64,000 bases of DNA from Robiginitomaculum sp. (lineage in GTDB: Bacteria; Pseudomonadota; Alphaproteobacteria; Caulobacterales; Maricaulaceae): positions 62,001 through 126,000 of the forward strand of contig JAJFFN010000002.1 in assembly GCA_021776635.1 (NCBI GenBank), in the 5' to 3' direction. This document shows, piece by piece, positions 1-6,442 of this stretch (position 1 is its first letter; each line of letters starts with the position of its first letter). The translations under genes and the position numbers were made by a program. The notes beneath the pieces were generated by a model. The model worked only from the letters and a program-made list of their open reading frames with translations, ran no database searches and was not told where the DNA came from.

Positions 1-1
1 T

Positions 2-241
2 GAGGGTGTACACGTAACCAGCCAAGGGCGTCGTGATTTTGAGATGAGCAATATTGATAAACGCACCCATCCGCGCGGTGGCCACTATTATTGGCTAACC
101 TATAAGGGCGGTAAATCTGATCCTGTAGCAGGTACGGACTTACGGGCTGTTTATGATGATTTTATCTCTGTTACGCCGATACATATTGACCACACGCACT
201 ACAAAACTGTGGCAACTTTGTCCGCTTTATTTGAGGACTAG
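2..241 (+). CDS. surE: 5'/3'-nucleotidase SurE, C-terminal fragment (cut by window edge)
   Basis: The reading frame is open from the first bases of the window and ends at 241, so only the last 79 residues are present. The tail reads like the SurE C-terminus: a VTSQGRRDF segment, then YYWL, then a GTDLRAVYDDFISVTPIHID block, which in SurE is the conserved end of the acid-phosphatase fold. SurE removes phosphate from nucleoside monophosphates with a divalent metal; the metal-binding N-terminus lies outside the window. The pcm start codon follows 3 bases after the stop, so the two are co-transcribed, which is the usual surE-pcm arrangement and supports the call. Confidence 0.9.
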   Translation, partial: EGVHVTSQGRRDFEMSNIDKRTHPRGGHYYWLTYKGGKSDPVAGTDLRAVYDDFISVTPIHIDHTHYKTVATLSALFED

Positions 242-244
242 CAA

Positions 245-871
245 ATGTCATTCATTGAGCCCGGACTTTTTGACATGATTATGCGGTTAAGAGGAAGCGG
301 AATATCCGATAGTAATGTTTTGCGGGCTATGGAATTGGTCAAGCGCTCCGCATTTGTACCTGACAACCTAATTCCGCAAAGCTATGACGAGCGCGCATTG
401 CCAATACCGTGCGGACAAACGATACCCGCACCCTTAAATATCGCGATAATGTGTCAAAGTTTGGATGTAAAGCCTTCTCATAAAGTATTATTGATAGGTA
501 TTGGAAGCGGTTATACATCTGCCGTACTTGCCAAAATGTGTCGACGAGTTTATGCGGTAGATAGGTATCGTACTTTAGTGGAATATGCTGAAAAACGCTT
601 ATTGAAGCAGACAGTAAAAGTTGTCGTGCGCCATGGTGACGGCAGGTTGGGTTGGCGCGGTCAAGCGCCTTTTGATAGAATTTTGGTGTGTGCATCCGTT
701 CGTGTTGTACCAGACAGTCTGCAAAACCAGCTAGCACCTGAAGGTTTAATCCTAGCTGTTGTAGATGGTATGCTTGTCCGTTCTGAACTGGTTAATACAA
801 AGCTTGTGGATACGCCTATCCTCGCTATGGACTTACCCGTTATGGAAGCTGGTAAGGCAAAGTCTTTGTAG
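245..871 (+). CDS. pcm: Protein-L-isoaspartate O-methyltransferase
   Basis: Methylates L-isoaspartyl residues in aged proteins with S-adenosylmethionine so that they can be repaired. At 208 residues it matches the family length. Visible landmarks are the IPCGQTIPAP block (about residues 54-63), which corresponds to the conserved substrate-loop motif, and the SAM-binding motif GIGSGYTSAVLA at residues 85-96 followed by an acidic VYAVDR strand. It follows surE with a 3-bp gap and precedes a LysM protein; surE-pcm-(nlpD-like) is a widespread proteobacterial order. The family call is firm. Confidence 0.93.
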   Translation: MSFIEPGLFDMIMRLRGSGISDSNVLRAMELVKRSAFVPDNLIPQSYDERALPIPCGQTIPAPLNIAIMCQSLDVKPSHKVLLIGIGSGYTSAVLAKMCRRVYAVDRYRTLVEYAEKRLLKQTVKVVVRHGDGRLGWRGQAPFDRILVCASVRVVPDSLQNQLAPEGLILAVVDGMLVRSELVNTKLVDTPILAMDLPVMEAGKAKSL

Positions 872-951
872 GACATTCTTCTACAGTAACTTTAACCGTT
901 CTTTTACCATAATGCATGACTGTAAACATAACTATTTTAATGGAGGTCGTT

Positions 952-1719
952 ATGTTTACACGCATTCTTATCCCAATTGCTATTGCTTTTGTTATTTCAA
1001 TCCCTGCTTTTGCCCAGAATAATAATACTGCTTTACAAGAAGAAATTCAAAAAGTTCACGCTTATAAAGCGCAAGGGAACACAACACCTACAACGGATGT
1101 TTACCAGGATGCAAAAGTAAAATTATTTGCAAAACCGTCCACAGAAATTACTTATATGAATACGCCAATACTGCAAAAAGAAGCGGCGACAACTCAGACA
1201 AATGCAGCTCAGGCAAATGCAGCTCAGGCAAATGCAACTCAGGCAAATGCAACTCAGGCAAATGAAGCTCAGGCGGCTACGACTGGGACGTATACGCGCA
1301 TTCATCGCGTCGTCGATGAGGATACGTTATATAATATCGCCAAACGCAATTGCATTACTGTTCATGACATCCAAAATCATAATGCAATGCGTGACAGTAA
1401 CATTCAGATTGGTCAGGCTTTGGCAATTCCTGCAAATAAATGCAACGCTAATACGGCTTCGCGCCCCAAAACTACGCAGACTACACTAAAAACTCATACA
1501 AAAATTGGTGTTGTGCGCCAGGTCATGCCTATCCAAACCGGAATAAAAGTTCGTGCTAGTCATAATCGATATGCAGTTCTCCCGAAGGATAGTCTAACCA
1601 GCATTGGTAGGCGTTACTGTGTGACAGCAACCGAAATGGCAGAGTTTAACAATATTGACGTCACCACTGCCATACAACCAGGACAACTCCTGCGTTTACC
1701 CCAAAAGGCATGTAAGTAA
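952..1719 (+). CDS. Secreted protein with two LysM domains, NlpD-like position but no peptidase domain
   Basis: I chose the ATG at 952 because GGAGG lies 6 bases upstream and the protein then begins with a clean signal peptide (MFTRILIPIAIAFVISIPAFAQ); an upstream ATG at 916 would add 12 residues before it. The 255-residue product has a low-complexity linker of five NA(A/T/E)QA-type pentapeptides at residues 84-108, a first LysM domain at about 115-160 and a second at about 206-253, each with one or two cysteines. LysM binds peptidoglycan, so a periplasmic or envelope location is likely. In related bacteria this slot after surE-pcm holds an NlpD/M23-type protein; here no M23 peptidase domain follows. 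The function is inferred only from LysM. Confidence 0.75.
   Translation: MFTRILIPIAIAFVISIPAFAQNNNTALQEEIQKVHAYKAQGNTTPTTDVYQDAKVKLFAKPSTEITYMNTPILQKEAATTQTNAAQANAAQANATQANATQANEAQAATTGTYTRIHRVVDEDTLYNIAKRNCITVHDIQNHNAMRDSNIQIGQALAIPANKCNANTASRPKTTQTTLKTHTKIGVVRQVMPIQTGIKVRASHNRYAVLPKDSLTSIGRRYCVTATEMAEFNNIDVTTAIQPGQLLRLPQKACK
1201..1275 (+). repeat. Five tandem 15-bp units in the LysM gene
   Basis: Five consecutive 15-bp copies begin at 1201, 1216, 1231, 1246 and 1261. The first two are identical, the third and fourth are identical and differ from the first by one base, and the fifth carries two changes. They encode an Ala/Gln/Asn-rich pentapeptide linker and are in frame, so copy-number change by slippage would alter linker length without a frameshift. 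Confidence 0.9.
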
Positions 1720-1744
1720 TTTCAACATTATCTACGTTAGTGCA

Positions 1745-1774
1745 TTGCAATAAATTTACCGGCGCCTATATAGT
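1745..1774 (+). promoter_or_regulatory. Possible sigma-70-type promoter for yajC-secD-secF
   Basis: TTGCAA at 1745-1750 and TATATA at 1767-1772 are separated by 16 bp; the overlapping hexamer TATAGT at 1769-1774 gives 18 bp. This is a plausible housekeeping promoter starting transcription about 10 nt before the yajC start codon. It is a pattern match only. Confidence 0.4.
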
Positions 1775-1790
1775 CTTGAAGCAATAGCCT

Positions 1791-2159
1791 ATGAAAGGCA
1801 CAGATTTTGGGACACAGTTTATGTTAAATATATTTATGCAAGCAACACCAGCCGCTGCACCGAGCGCCTTAATGCAATTTATGCCTTTTATATTGGTCGG
1901 CTTGATATTTTACTTCCTTTTAATTCGTCCCCAGAACAAACGTTTAAAAGATCATAAGGCTATGTTAGCTGCTGTAACGCGCGGCGACGAAGTTGTAACA
2001 AGCGGCGGACTAATTGGTAAGGTTACCAAGGTGACCGAAGATGATATTACAATAGATTTAGGCAGCGGTACCAAAGTCAAAGTGGTCAAATCTATGCTCG
2101 CAGATATACGCAACAAAAAGGTCGCCGCCAATGATACTGGTAAAACCAATAAGAAATAA
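1791..2159 (+). CDS. yajC: Preprotein translocase accessory subunit YajC
   Basis: YajC is a single-span inner-membrane protein that associates with SecDF and the SecYEG translocon. The 122-residue product has an N-terminal membrane helix (about residues 28-45, ending FYFLLIRPQNKR, the family signature), then the RGDEVVTSGGLIGKV block typical of YajC and a lysine-rich tail. In-frame ATGs at 1821 and 1836 are alternative starts that would shorten the pre-helix segment. It stands first of yajC, a small SecD-like gene, secD and secF, consistent with one secretion operon. Confidence 0.93.
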   Translation: MKGTDFGTQFMLNIFMQATPAAAPSALMQFMPFILVGLIFYFLLIRPQNKRLKDHKAMLAAVTRGDEVVTSGGLIGKVTKVTEDDITIDLGSGTKVKVVKSMLADIRNKKVAANDTGKTNKK

Positions 2160-2189
2160 AACTCAATCACCTTAGGCAGGAGCAAATTC

Positions 2190-2540
2190 ATGAGACCTCT
2201 ATATTGGAAATTTTTTCTGATTTTTGGGGCTGTGATTGTCGGTGCCAGTCTAATCTTCCCCAAGGCGCTACGTAAAACTGCGGTTTTTAATTCAAATAAT
2301 ATTCCGCACGCTGTATTATTACAGGGTCTAGAGCAGAGTAATTCCTTGATTTTTGCTGCTCCGCAAAGAAAGCCTAATGCCAACATTGTTGTGAATACTA
2401 AGTTCCCAACCGAACTATTTACTACCATATATTCAATACAAAATGAAATAAATGCCAATCACTTTGGCTGGTTGATTAAGGCGCCAGCATTTTCTCTTAG
2501 TGTTGGTACTAGGCCAACCAAATCTCGTGTCATTGACTGA
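2190..2540 (+). CDS. Small membrane protein resembling only the N-terminus of SecD
   Basis: A 116-residue protein of no recognised family. Its start (residues 6-27, WKFFLIFGAVIVG... PKAL) aligns with the first membrane helix of the SecD encoded just downstream (WKITLILGAIMVG... PNAL); by my hand alignment 11 of 22 positions are identical. A weaker match continues over the next 20 or so residues (IP..., LLQGLEQ against LP..., LNLGLDLQGG). After that the similarity fades and the P1 head and C-terminal helices of SecD are absent. AGGAG lies about 7 bases before the ATG, so translation is plausible. It is probably a degenerate partial duplication of secD retained as a small gene; a functional role at the translocon is speculative. 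Confidence 0.6.
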   Translation: MRPLYWKFFLIFGAVIVGASLIFPKALRKTAVFNSNNIPHAVLLQGLEQSNSLIFAAPQRKPNANIVVNTKFPTELFTTIYSIQNEINANHFGWLIKAPAFSLSVGTRPTKSRVID

Positions 2541-2667
2541 TATTTTGTGACCTCACAGTCTTATTTCCAAGCAAAAAACATTTGCTTGTCATAATAATTA
2601 CCCTAGTAGTACGGCCTATCATTTACAGCGGTACTAATTTACCCACACAAAATAAAAAGGGAATGCA

Positions 2668-4278
2668 ATGTTGCATTTTTCACGTTGGAAAATAACTCTT
2701 ATTCTTGGAGCAATTATGGTCGGGCTACTTTTTGCTATGCCCAACGCACTTTCCGAGAAAACGCGCGAAGGCTTACCTTGGCCTTTACCCAAACAAACTC
2801 TAAACCTAGGCCTTGACTTGCAAGGTGGCGCTCACTTACTTTTGGAAGTTGACCTTAAAGATGGTGTAGAGAAAACACTTAAATCAGAGCTAGCAGGTAT
2901 GCGAGCGGCTCTGCGCGAAGACCGTATTTCTGCTATATTGCGCATCAAAGACGAGGCGATTTTCGTTACGTTTAAAAATGATGCAGATGCGAAAACTGGT
3001 GCACCGATAATGCGTAAGCAATCTGTTCCAGTAGATGCGAATGCCATTGGCGGCGGTGGTAAGACACTCGTGATAAATAAACTGGATGAACTGCGTTATA
3101 AGGTTTCAGTTTCCCAAGCCTATATTGATTATTTAAGTAACCGTACAATTGAACAATCAATTCAGGTTCTTCGCAAACGTATTGACCCAACAGGAACGAC
3201 GGAAATGACATTGGCCAAAGAAGGTTCAGAGCGAATTTTATTGCAAGTACCTGGCGCAAAAGACGTTGATGAATTAAAAGCACGTATTGCAAAAACGGCT
3301 AAACTTGGCTTTCATCAAGTTTCTCCTGCTGATCAAGTCGTTATGGAGCTTTGTATCGAAAATAATCAATGCCCACTTGGTAAAGTCGCTTACCCGCAAA
3401 AAGACGGTACTGGCTATATGATGGTTCAAGATCGTGAAATCGTAACGGGTGCTGACCTTAAAAGTGCAAGCGAAGGCCTACATCCACAAAACAACTATCC
3501 GATTGTTAATTTCAAATATAATGCGCGTGGCGCACGTAAATTTTGTGATTTTACAGCCACGCATGTAGGTGAGCCATTTGCGGTCGTTTTGGACGGTGAA
3601 ATCATCACAGCGCCAAATATTAATGGGGCTATTTGTGGGGGGCAGGGTTTTATTGAAGGCAGTTTCACTATGGAGAGTGCCAAAGAACTTTCTTTGCTCC
3701 TTAATGCGGGCGCCCTTCCTGCAAAACTTAATATCGCAGAAGAGCGCACAGTTGGCCCTGAATTGGGGGCTGACTCTATTAATGCAGGTAAAATAGCTTC
3801 CATTTTGGGATTGGTGGGCGTGGCAATATTTATGTGGCTCAGTTACGGATTACGGTTCGGCACATTCGCCAATATTGCATTGACGACCAATATTATTCTC
3901 ATTGCAGGCGCATTGTCATTACTGGGGGCAACGCTTACCTTGCCAGGTATTGCCGGCATAATCTTGACTATTGGTATGGCGGTTGATGCAAATGTGTTGA
4001 TCTTCGAGCGTATTCGTGAGGAAACTCAAAATGGACGCGGGCCAATTAATGCCATTGATACGGGCTATCGATTATCTTTAGCACCTATTTTGGATGCTAA
4101 TATCACAACATTGATTGCCGCATTGACACTGTATTTTGTAGGGTCCGGACCAATCCGTGGATTTGCTGTTACTTTGTCGATTGGCATTGTCATGTCTGTG
4201 TTTACTGCCGTCGTAGTTGCTAGGTTGATGACCTCTACTTGGCTACGCCGTGCGCGGCCTAAAAAATTACCAATATAG
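2668..4278 (+). CDS. secD: Protein translocase subunit SecD
   Basis: SecD works with SecF in the inner membrane, using the proton gradient to pull secreted proteins to the periplasm. At 536 residues it is of normal single-gene length. The first helix (about residues 8-27) is followed by the LGLDLQGGAHLLLEVD motif, then a periplasmic head, the LLLNAGALPAKL motif, and a C-terminal bundle containing GMAVDANVLIFERIREE, the motif with the proton-relay aspartate. It ends 7 bases before the secF start. The small gene upstream resembles its N-terminus. Confidence 0.97.
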   Translation: MLHFSRWKITLILGAIMVGLLFAMPNALSEKTREGLPWPLPKQTLNLGLDLQGGAHLLLEVDLKDGVEKTLKSELAGMRAALREDRISAILRIKDEAIFVTFKNDADAKTGAPIMRKQSVPVDANAIGGGGKTLVINKLDELRYKVSVSQAYIDYLSNRTIEQSIQVLRKRIDPTGTTEMTLAKEGSERILLQVPGAKDVDELKARIAKTAKLGFHQVSPADQVVMELCIENNQCPLGKVAYPQKDGTGYMMVQDREIVTGADLKSASEGLHPQNNYPIVNFKYNARGARKFCDFTATHVGEPFAVVLDGEIITAPNINGAICGGQGFIEGSFTMESAKELSLLLNAGALPAKLNIAEERTVGPELGADSINAGKIASILGLVGVAIFMWLSYGLRFGTFANIALTTNIILIAGALSLLGATLTLPGIAGIILTIGMAVDANVLIFERIREETQNGRGPINAIDTGYRLSLAPILDANITTLIAALTLYFVGSGPIRGFAVTLSIGIVMSVFTAVVVARLMTSTWLRRARPKKLPI

Positions 4279-4285
4279 GTGCCCC

Positions 4286-5263
4286 ATGTTTGATTTTTCC
4301 TTAGTACGCCATTTACCCAAAGACACGAACGTTCCTTTTATTAAGGTGCGGTTGATTGCAATGGTTCTCTCAATTTTAGCAATTATTGCTTCAATTTTTT
4401 TGTTTTCAACCAGAAACTTAAATTACGGCCTTGATTTTAAAGGCGGTACAGTATGGGAATTCCACCTAACAGAAAGTCCAACAGATGCTAATTTAAGCTC
4501 AATTCGAGCCTTGGGACCACAACTGGGACTCGGTGAATTGGCCATTCAAACAATTGGTCAAAGCGATAAAGATAAAGTACAGGCCATACGCCTGTCAGTT
4601 GGTAAACAACCTGCACTTGAAGGTGATGAAAACGATGACAAAGCACAACAAGTAGCTTTGAAATCCGTACAAGACGCTGTTATTGCACTGTACCCTGAGG
4701 TCGACAATACGGAAAATACATTAAGTGTCCAAGTTCTTGGCACCAAAGTGTCGGGGGAGCTCAAGCAAAAAGGAGCTATGGCTGTTGTTCTCGCTCTGAT
4801 GATGGTTCTTATCTATATTTGGTTTAGGTTTGAATGGCAGTTTGGCCTCGGAGCTGTTATTGCCCTAGCTCATGATGTTATTTTGACTATTGGTGTATTT
4901 TCACTTACTGCGCTTGAATTTAACTTATCCATTGTTGCTGCGATTTTGACAATAGTTGGGTATTCTCTCAATGATACTGTGATTGTATATGACCGTATTC
5001 GTGAAAACCTGCGCAAATTTAAGAAAAAGCCATTAGAAGAGGTCTTGAACTTATCTATTAATGACACCTTGTCGCGCACCATAATGACGTCAATGACGAC
5101 CATGCTTGCTTTGGTTGCTCTATATGTTTGGGGCGGTACAGGCCTGCACGGATTTGCCTTTGCTATGATATGGGGCGTGTTTGTTGGGACCTATTCATCA
5201 ATATTTGTAGCGTCCCCAGTATTATTGCTATTAGGCGTCAACCGAAGCGGGCCACAGAAATAA
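4286..5263 (+). CDS. secF: Protein translocase subunit SecF
   Basis: Partner of SecD in proton-driven protein export. I use the ATG at 4286 (MFDFSLVRHL), just after the secD stop; the frame is open further upstream to 4250 but that part overlaps secD. The 325-residue product has the expected first helix, the YGLDFKGGT motif, and the GYSLNDTVIVYDRIREN motif in the C-terminal six-helix region. The gene ends the secretion operon, 33 bases from the end of the convergent sodX. Confidence 0.96.
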   Translation: MFDFSLVRHLPKDTNVPFIKVRLIAMVLSILAIIASIFLFSTRNLNYGLDFKGGTVWEFHLTESPTDANLSSIRALGPQLGLGELAIQTIGQSDKDKVQAIRLSVGKQPALEGDENDDKAQQVALKSVQDAVIALYPEVDNTENTLSVQVLGTKVSGELKQKGAMAVVLALMMVLIYIWFRFEWQFGLGAVIALAHDVILTIGVFSLTALEFNLSIVAAILTIVGYSLNDTVIVYDRIRENLRKFKKKPLEEVLNLSINDTLSRTIMTSMTTMLALVALYVWGGTGLHGFAFAMIWGVFVGTYSSIFVASPVLLLLGVNRSGPQK

Positions 5264-5296
5264 AGTCTCTTCCAACATATTTTGGAGTAAGGTAAC

Positions 5297-5599
5297 TCAT
5301 TTATTTAGAAGTTGCCTTAGTCCACATTTGGATATTTTAAGGAATACGCGACCAATTATCCGGTCATTGGCCACTGGCCCCATAACGGTTCTTGGCGTTG
5401 ACTTGGGATTATCGCCTTTTAAGAAATAACGATTATTTTCTATCCGTTCAAGCCGTTTAACAATTCGGCCCAAATCTGAATGGTTGATTACATAAATAAA
5501 CCCCGGCCGCACGGACCGGGGTTTAATTGTAACTATATAGTCACCGTCATTCAGAGTAGGTGACATGCTGTCACCGACCACTTTGACGAGGCGTATCAT
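5297..5599 (-). CDS. sodX: Signal-peptidase-like Ser/Lys protease, probable nickel superoxide dismutase maturase
   Basis: A 100-residue S24/S26-type peptidase. The GDSMSPTL motif places the catalytic serine at residue 11, and the VKRLERI segment gives a candidate general-base lysine at residue 48; KGDNP and GRVFLKI complete the fold. It is far shorter than LepB and has no membrane anchor, as in SodX proteases. SodX removes the Ni-SOD propeptide to expose the His-Cys nickel hook. The gene starts directly after the sodN stop codon with no gap, which makes the maturase role the simplest reading. A strong inverted repeat lies inside the coding region at 5497-5525. Confidence 0.82.
   Translation of the reverse strand: MIRLVKVVGDSMSPTLNDGDYIVTIKPRSVRPGFIYVINHSDLGRIVKRLERIENNRYFLKGDNPKSTPRTVMGPVANDRIIGRVFLKISKCGLRQLLNK
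5497..5525 (-). other. Strong hairpin inside sodX
   Basis: Perfect 10-bp arms (5497-5506 and 5516-5525, TAAACCCCGG type) flank a 9-nt loop. In the sense direction of sodX the second arm is followed by TTTATG, so the structure loosely resembles a terminator, though the T-run is broken. It encodes an ordinary-looking stretch (around KPRSVRPGF). It could lower sodX expression relative to sodN or stabilise a processed sodN transcript. Confidence 0.55.
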
Positions 5600-6082
5600 T
5601 TAGAGGTCTGGATAAACCACTTCTAGGGCAGGGGCGTAAGGTGCCGTGACCCGTTTTGTTTTGACGTCTTTCATTTTCCAGAACATTTCTGCGAAATCGT
5701 TGACCAATTCTACGAGCGCAAGACCGTCTTCGCGGTGTAGCTCTTGTTTGCATTTGCTAGCTTTCATCATGATATTGTGGGCAAGCTCGCTGGCTTGGTC
5801 CTTGAGGATATCGCCTTTGATAAAGTCGCCCCAAATAATGCGGATTTCGGCTTTGACCTTTTCGGCCTGCTTTTCTTTTTCCGCTGTATTGCGCGCAATC
5901 TGCATGGCAGTGGCAACATTCATATCGCTAGTATCAATGGCCAGTAGGATATCCATTTGGCGAACAACGGATAAAGCATGATAAAGCGCCGGCTGTGGGT
6001 CATAAATACCGCACGGAATATCGCAATGGGCAGAAGCAGTGTTGATATTATCTTCAAATTTTGAAATTAAAGTGTGTAACAT
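5600..6082 (-). CDS. sodN: Nickel-containing superoxide dismutase
   Basis: Ni-SOD converts superoxide to oxygen and peroxide with nickel bound by an N-terminal hook. The 160-residue precursor has an 18-residue propeptide ending in Ser-Ala, then HCDIPCGIYDP at residues 19-29, which is the Ni-hook signature: His19, Cys20 and Cys24 become residues 1, 2 and 6 after cleavage. The rest is a helical segment ending FAEMFWKMKDVKT, comparable to the C-terminal helix of characterised Ni-SODs. The product is cytoplasmic in known cases. It lies between a small His-rich membrane protein 11 bases upstream and the putative maturase directly downstream, forming a compact nickel-SOD operon. Confidence 0.95.
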   Translation of the reverse strand: MLHTLISKFEDNINTASAHCDIPCGIYDPQPALYHALSVVRQMDILLAIDTSDMNVATAMQIARNTAEKEKQAEKVKAEIRIIWGDFIKGDILKDQASELAHNIMMKASKCKQELHREDGLALVELVNDFAEMFWKMKDVKTKRVTAPYAPALEVVYPDL

Positions 6083-6093
6083 GTCTGTAGCTC

Positions 6094-6291
6094 CTATGCG
6101 CGTTTAAGCTTTATAATGAAAGCAACAATAGCTGCAGCCCCAACAACTGCTAACAATGCATGTGAAGGACTTGTTAGCCAATGCATAAGATTTGCAAGCA
6201 GAGAAGCCTCATGTGAGCCTGTATGGGCAGCAGCAGGCACAGCCAAGCTAGCTATAGCTGAAGCAATAAAGGTTGTTTTAATAATTTTCAT
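6094..6291 (-). CDS. 65-residue His-rich membrane protein, HupE/UreJ-like N-terminus, in Ni-SOD operon
   Basis: The protein has a signal peptide (residues 1-22, ending VPAAA), then AHTGSHEAS, a segment HWLTSPSHALLAVV, one membrane helix and a basic end (KLKRA). The order signal peptide, His-rich start, H-x(n)-S-H-A-LLA resembles the first part of HupE/UreJ nickel permeases, whose signature is of the form HPxxGxDHxLA, but HupE has several more helices. AGGAG lies 6 bases before the ATG. As the first gene of the sodN-sodX operon it may bind or pass nickel; this is inference from context and a short motif. It could alternatively be an unrelated small membrane protein. Confidence 0.6.
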   Translation of the reverse strand: MKIIKTTFIASAIASLAVPAAAHTGSHEASLLANLMHWLTSPSHALLAVVGAAAIVAFIIKLKRA

Positions 6292-6335
6292 GAAATTCTC
6301 CTGTTGTTTAATTGAATATCTATTAAATTGGAATC

Positions 6336-6365
6336 ATTATAAACCTAGATTTACTGCAAAGCCAA
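6336..6365 (-). promoter_or_regulatory. Predicted promoter of the Ni-SOD operon
   Basis: Read on the minus strand, a perfect -10 hexamer TATAAT (6336-6341) is preceded by TTGGCT (6360-6365) with an 18-bp spacer. Transcription would start about 35-40 nt before the small His-rich gene. Confidence 0.55.
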
Positions 6366-6380
6366 ATACAATCGCCTTCT

Positions 6381-6412
6381 TCTAGACACAAATGTCCACA
6401 GAGTAGTCTAGA
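6381..6412. repeat. Inverted repeat in the divergent sodN/DUF2157 intergenic region
   Basis: TCTAGAC at 6381-6387 and GTCTAGA at 6406-6412 form 7-bp perfect arms separated by 18 bp. The pair lies just upstream of the predicted sod promoter and about 30 bp before the divergent gene, a position suited to an operator for a dimeric regulator. No regulator is identified. Confidence 0.4.
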
Positions 6413-6442
6413 GTTGGGTAACGAATCAAAGGAGTATGATAA

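Noticed and set aside
1201..1275. Regular repeats considered as a CRISPR array
   Set aside because: Units are 15 bp, directly adjacent without spacers, and in frame within a gene.
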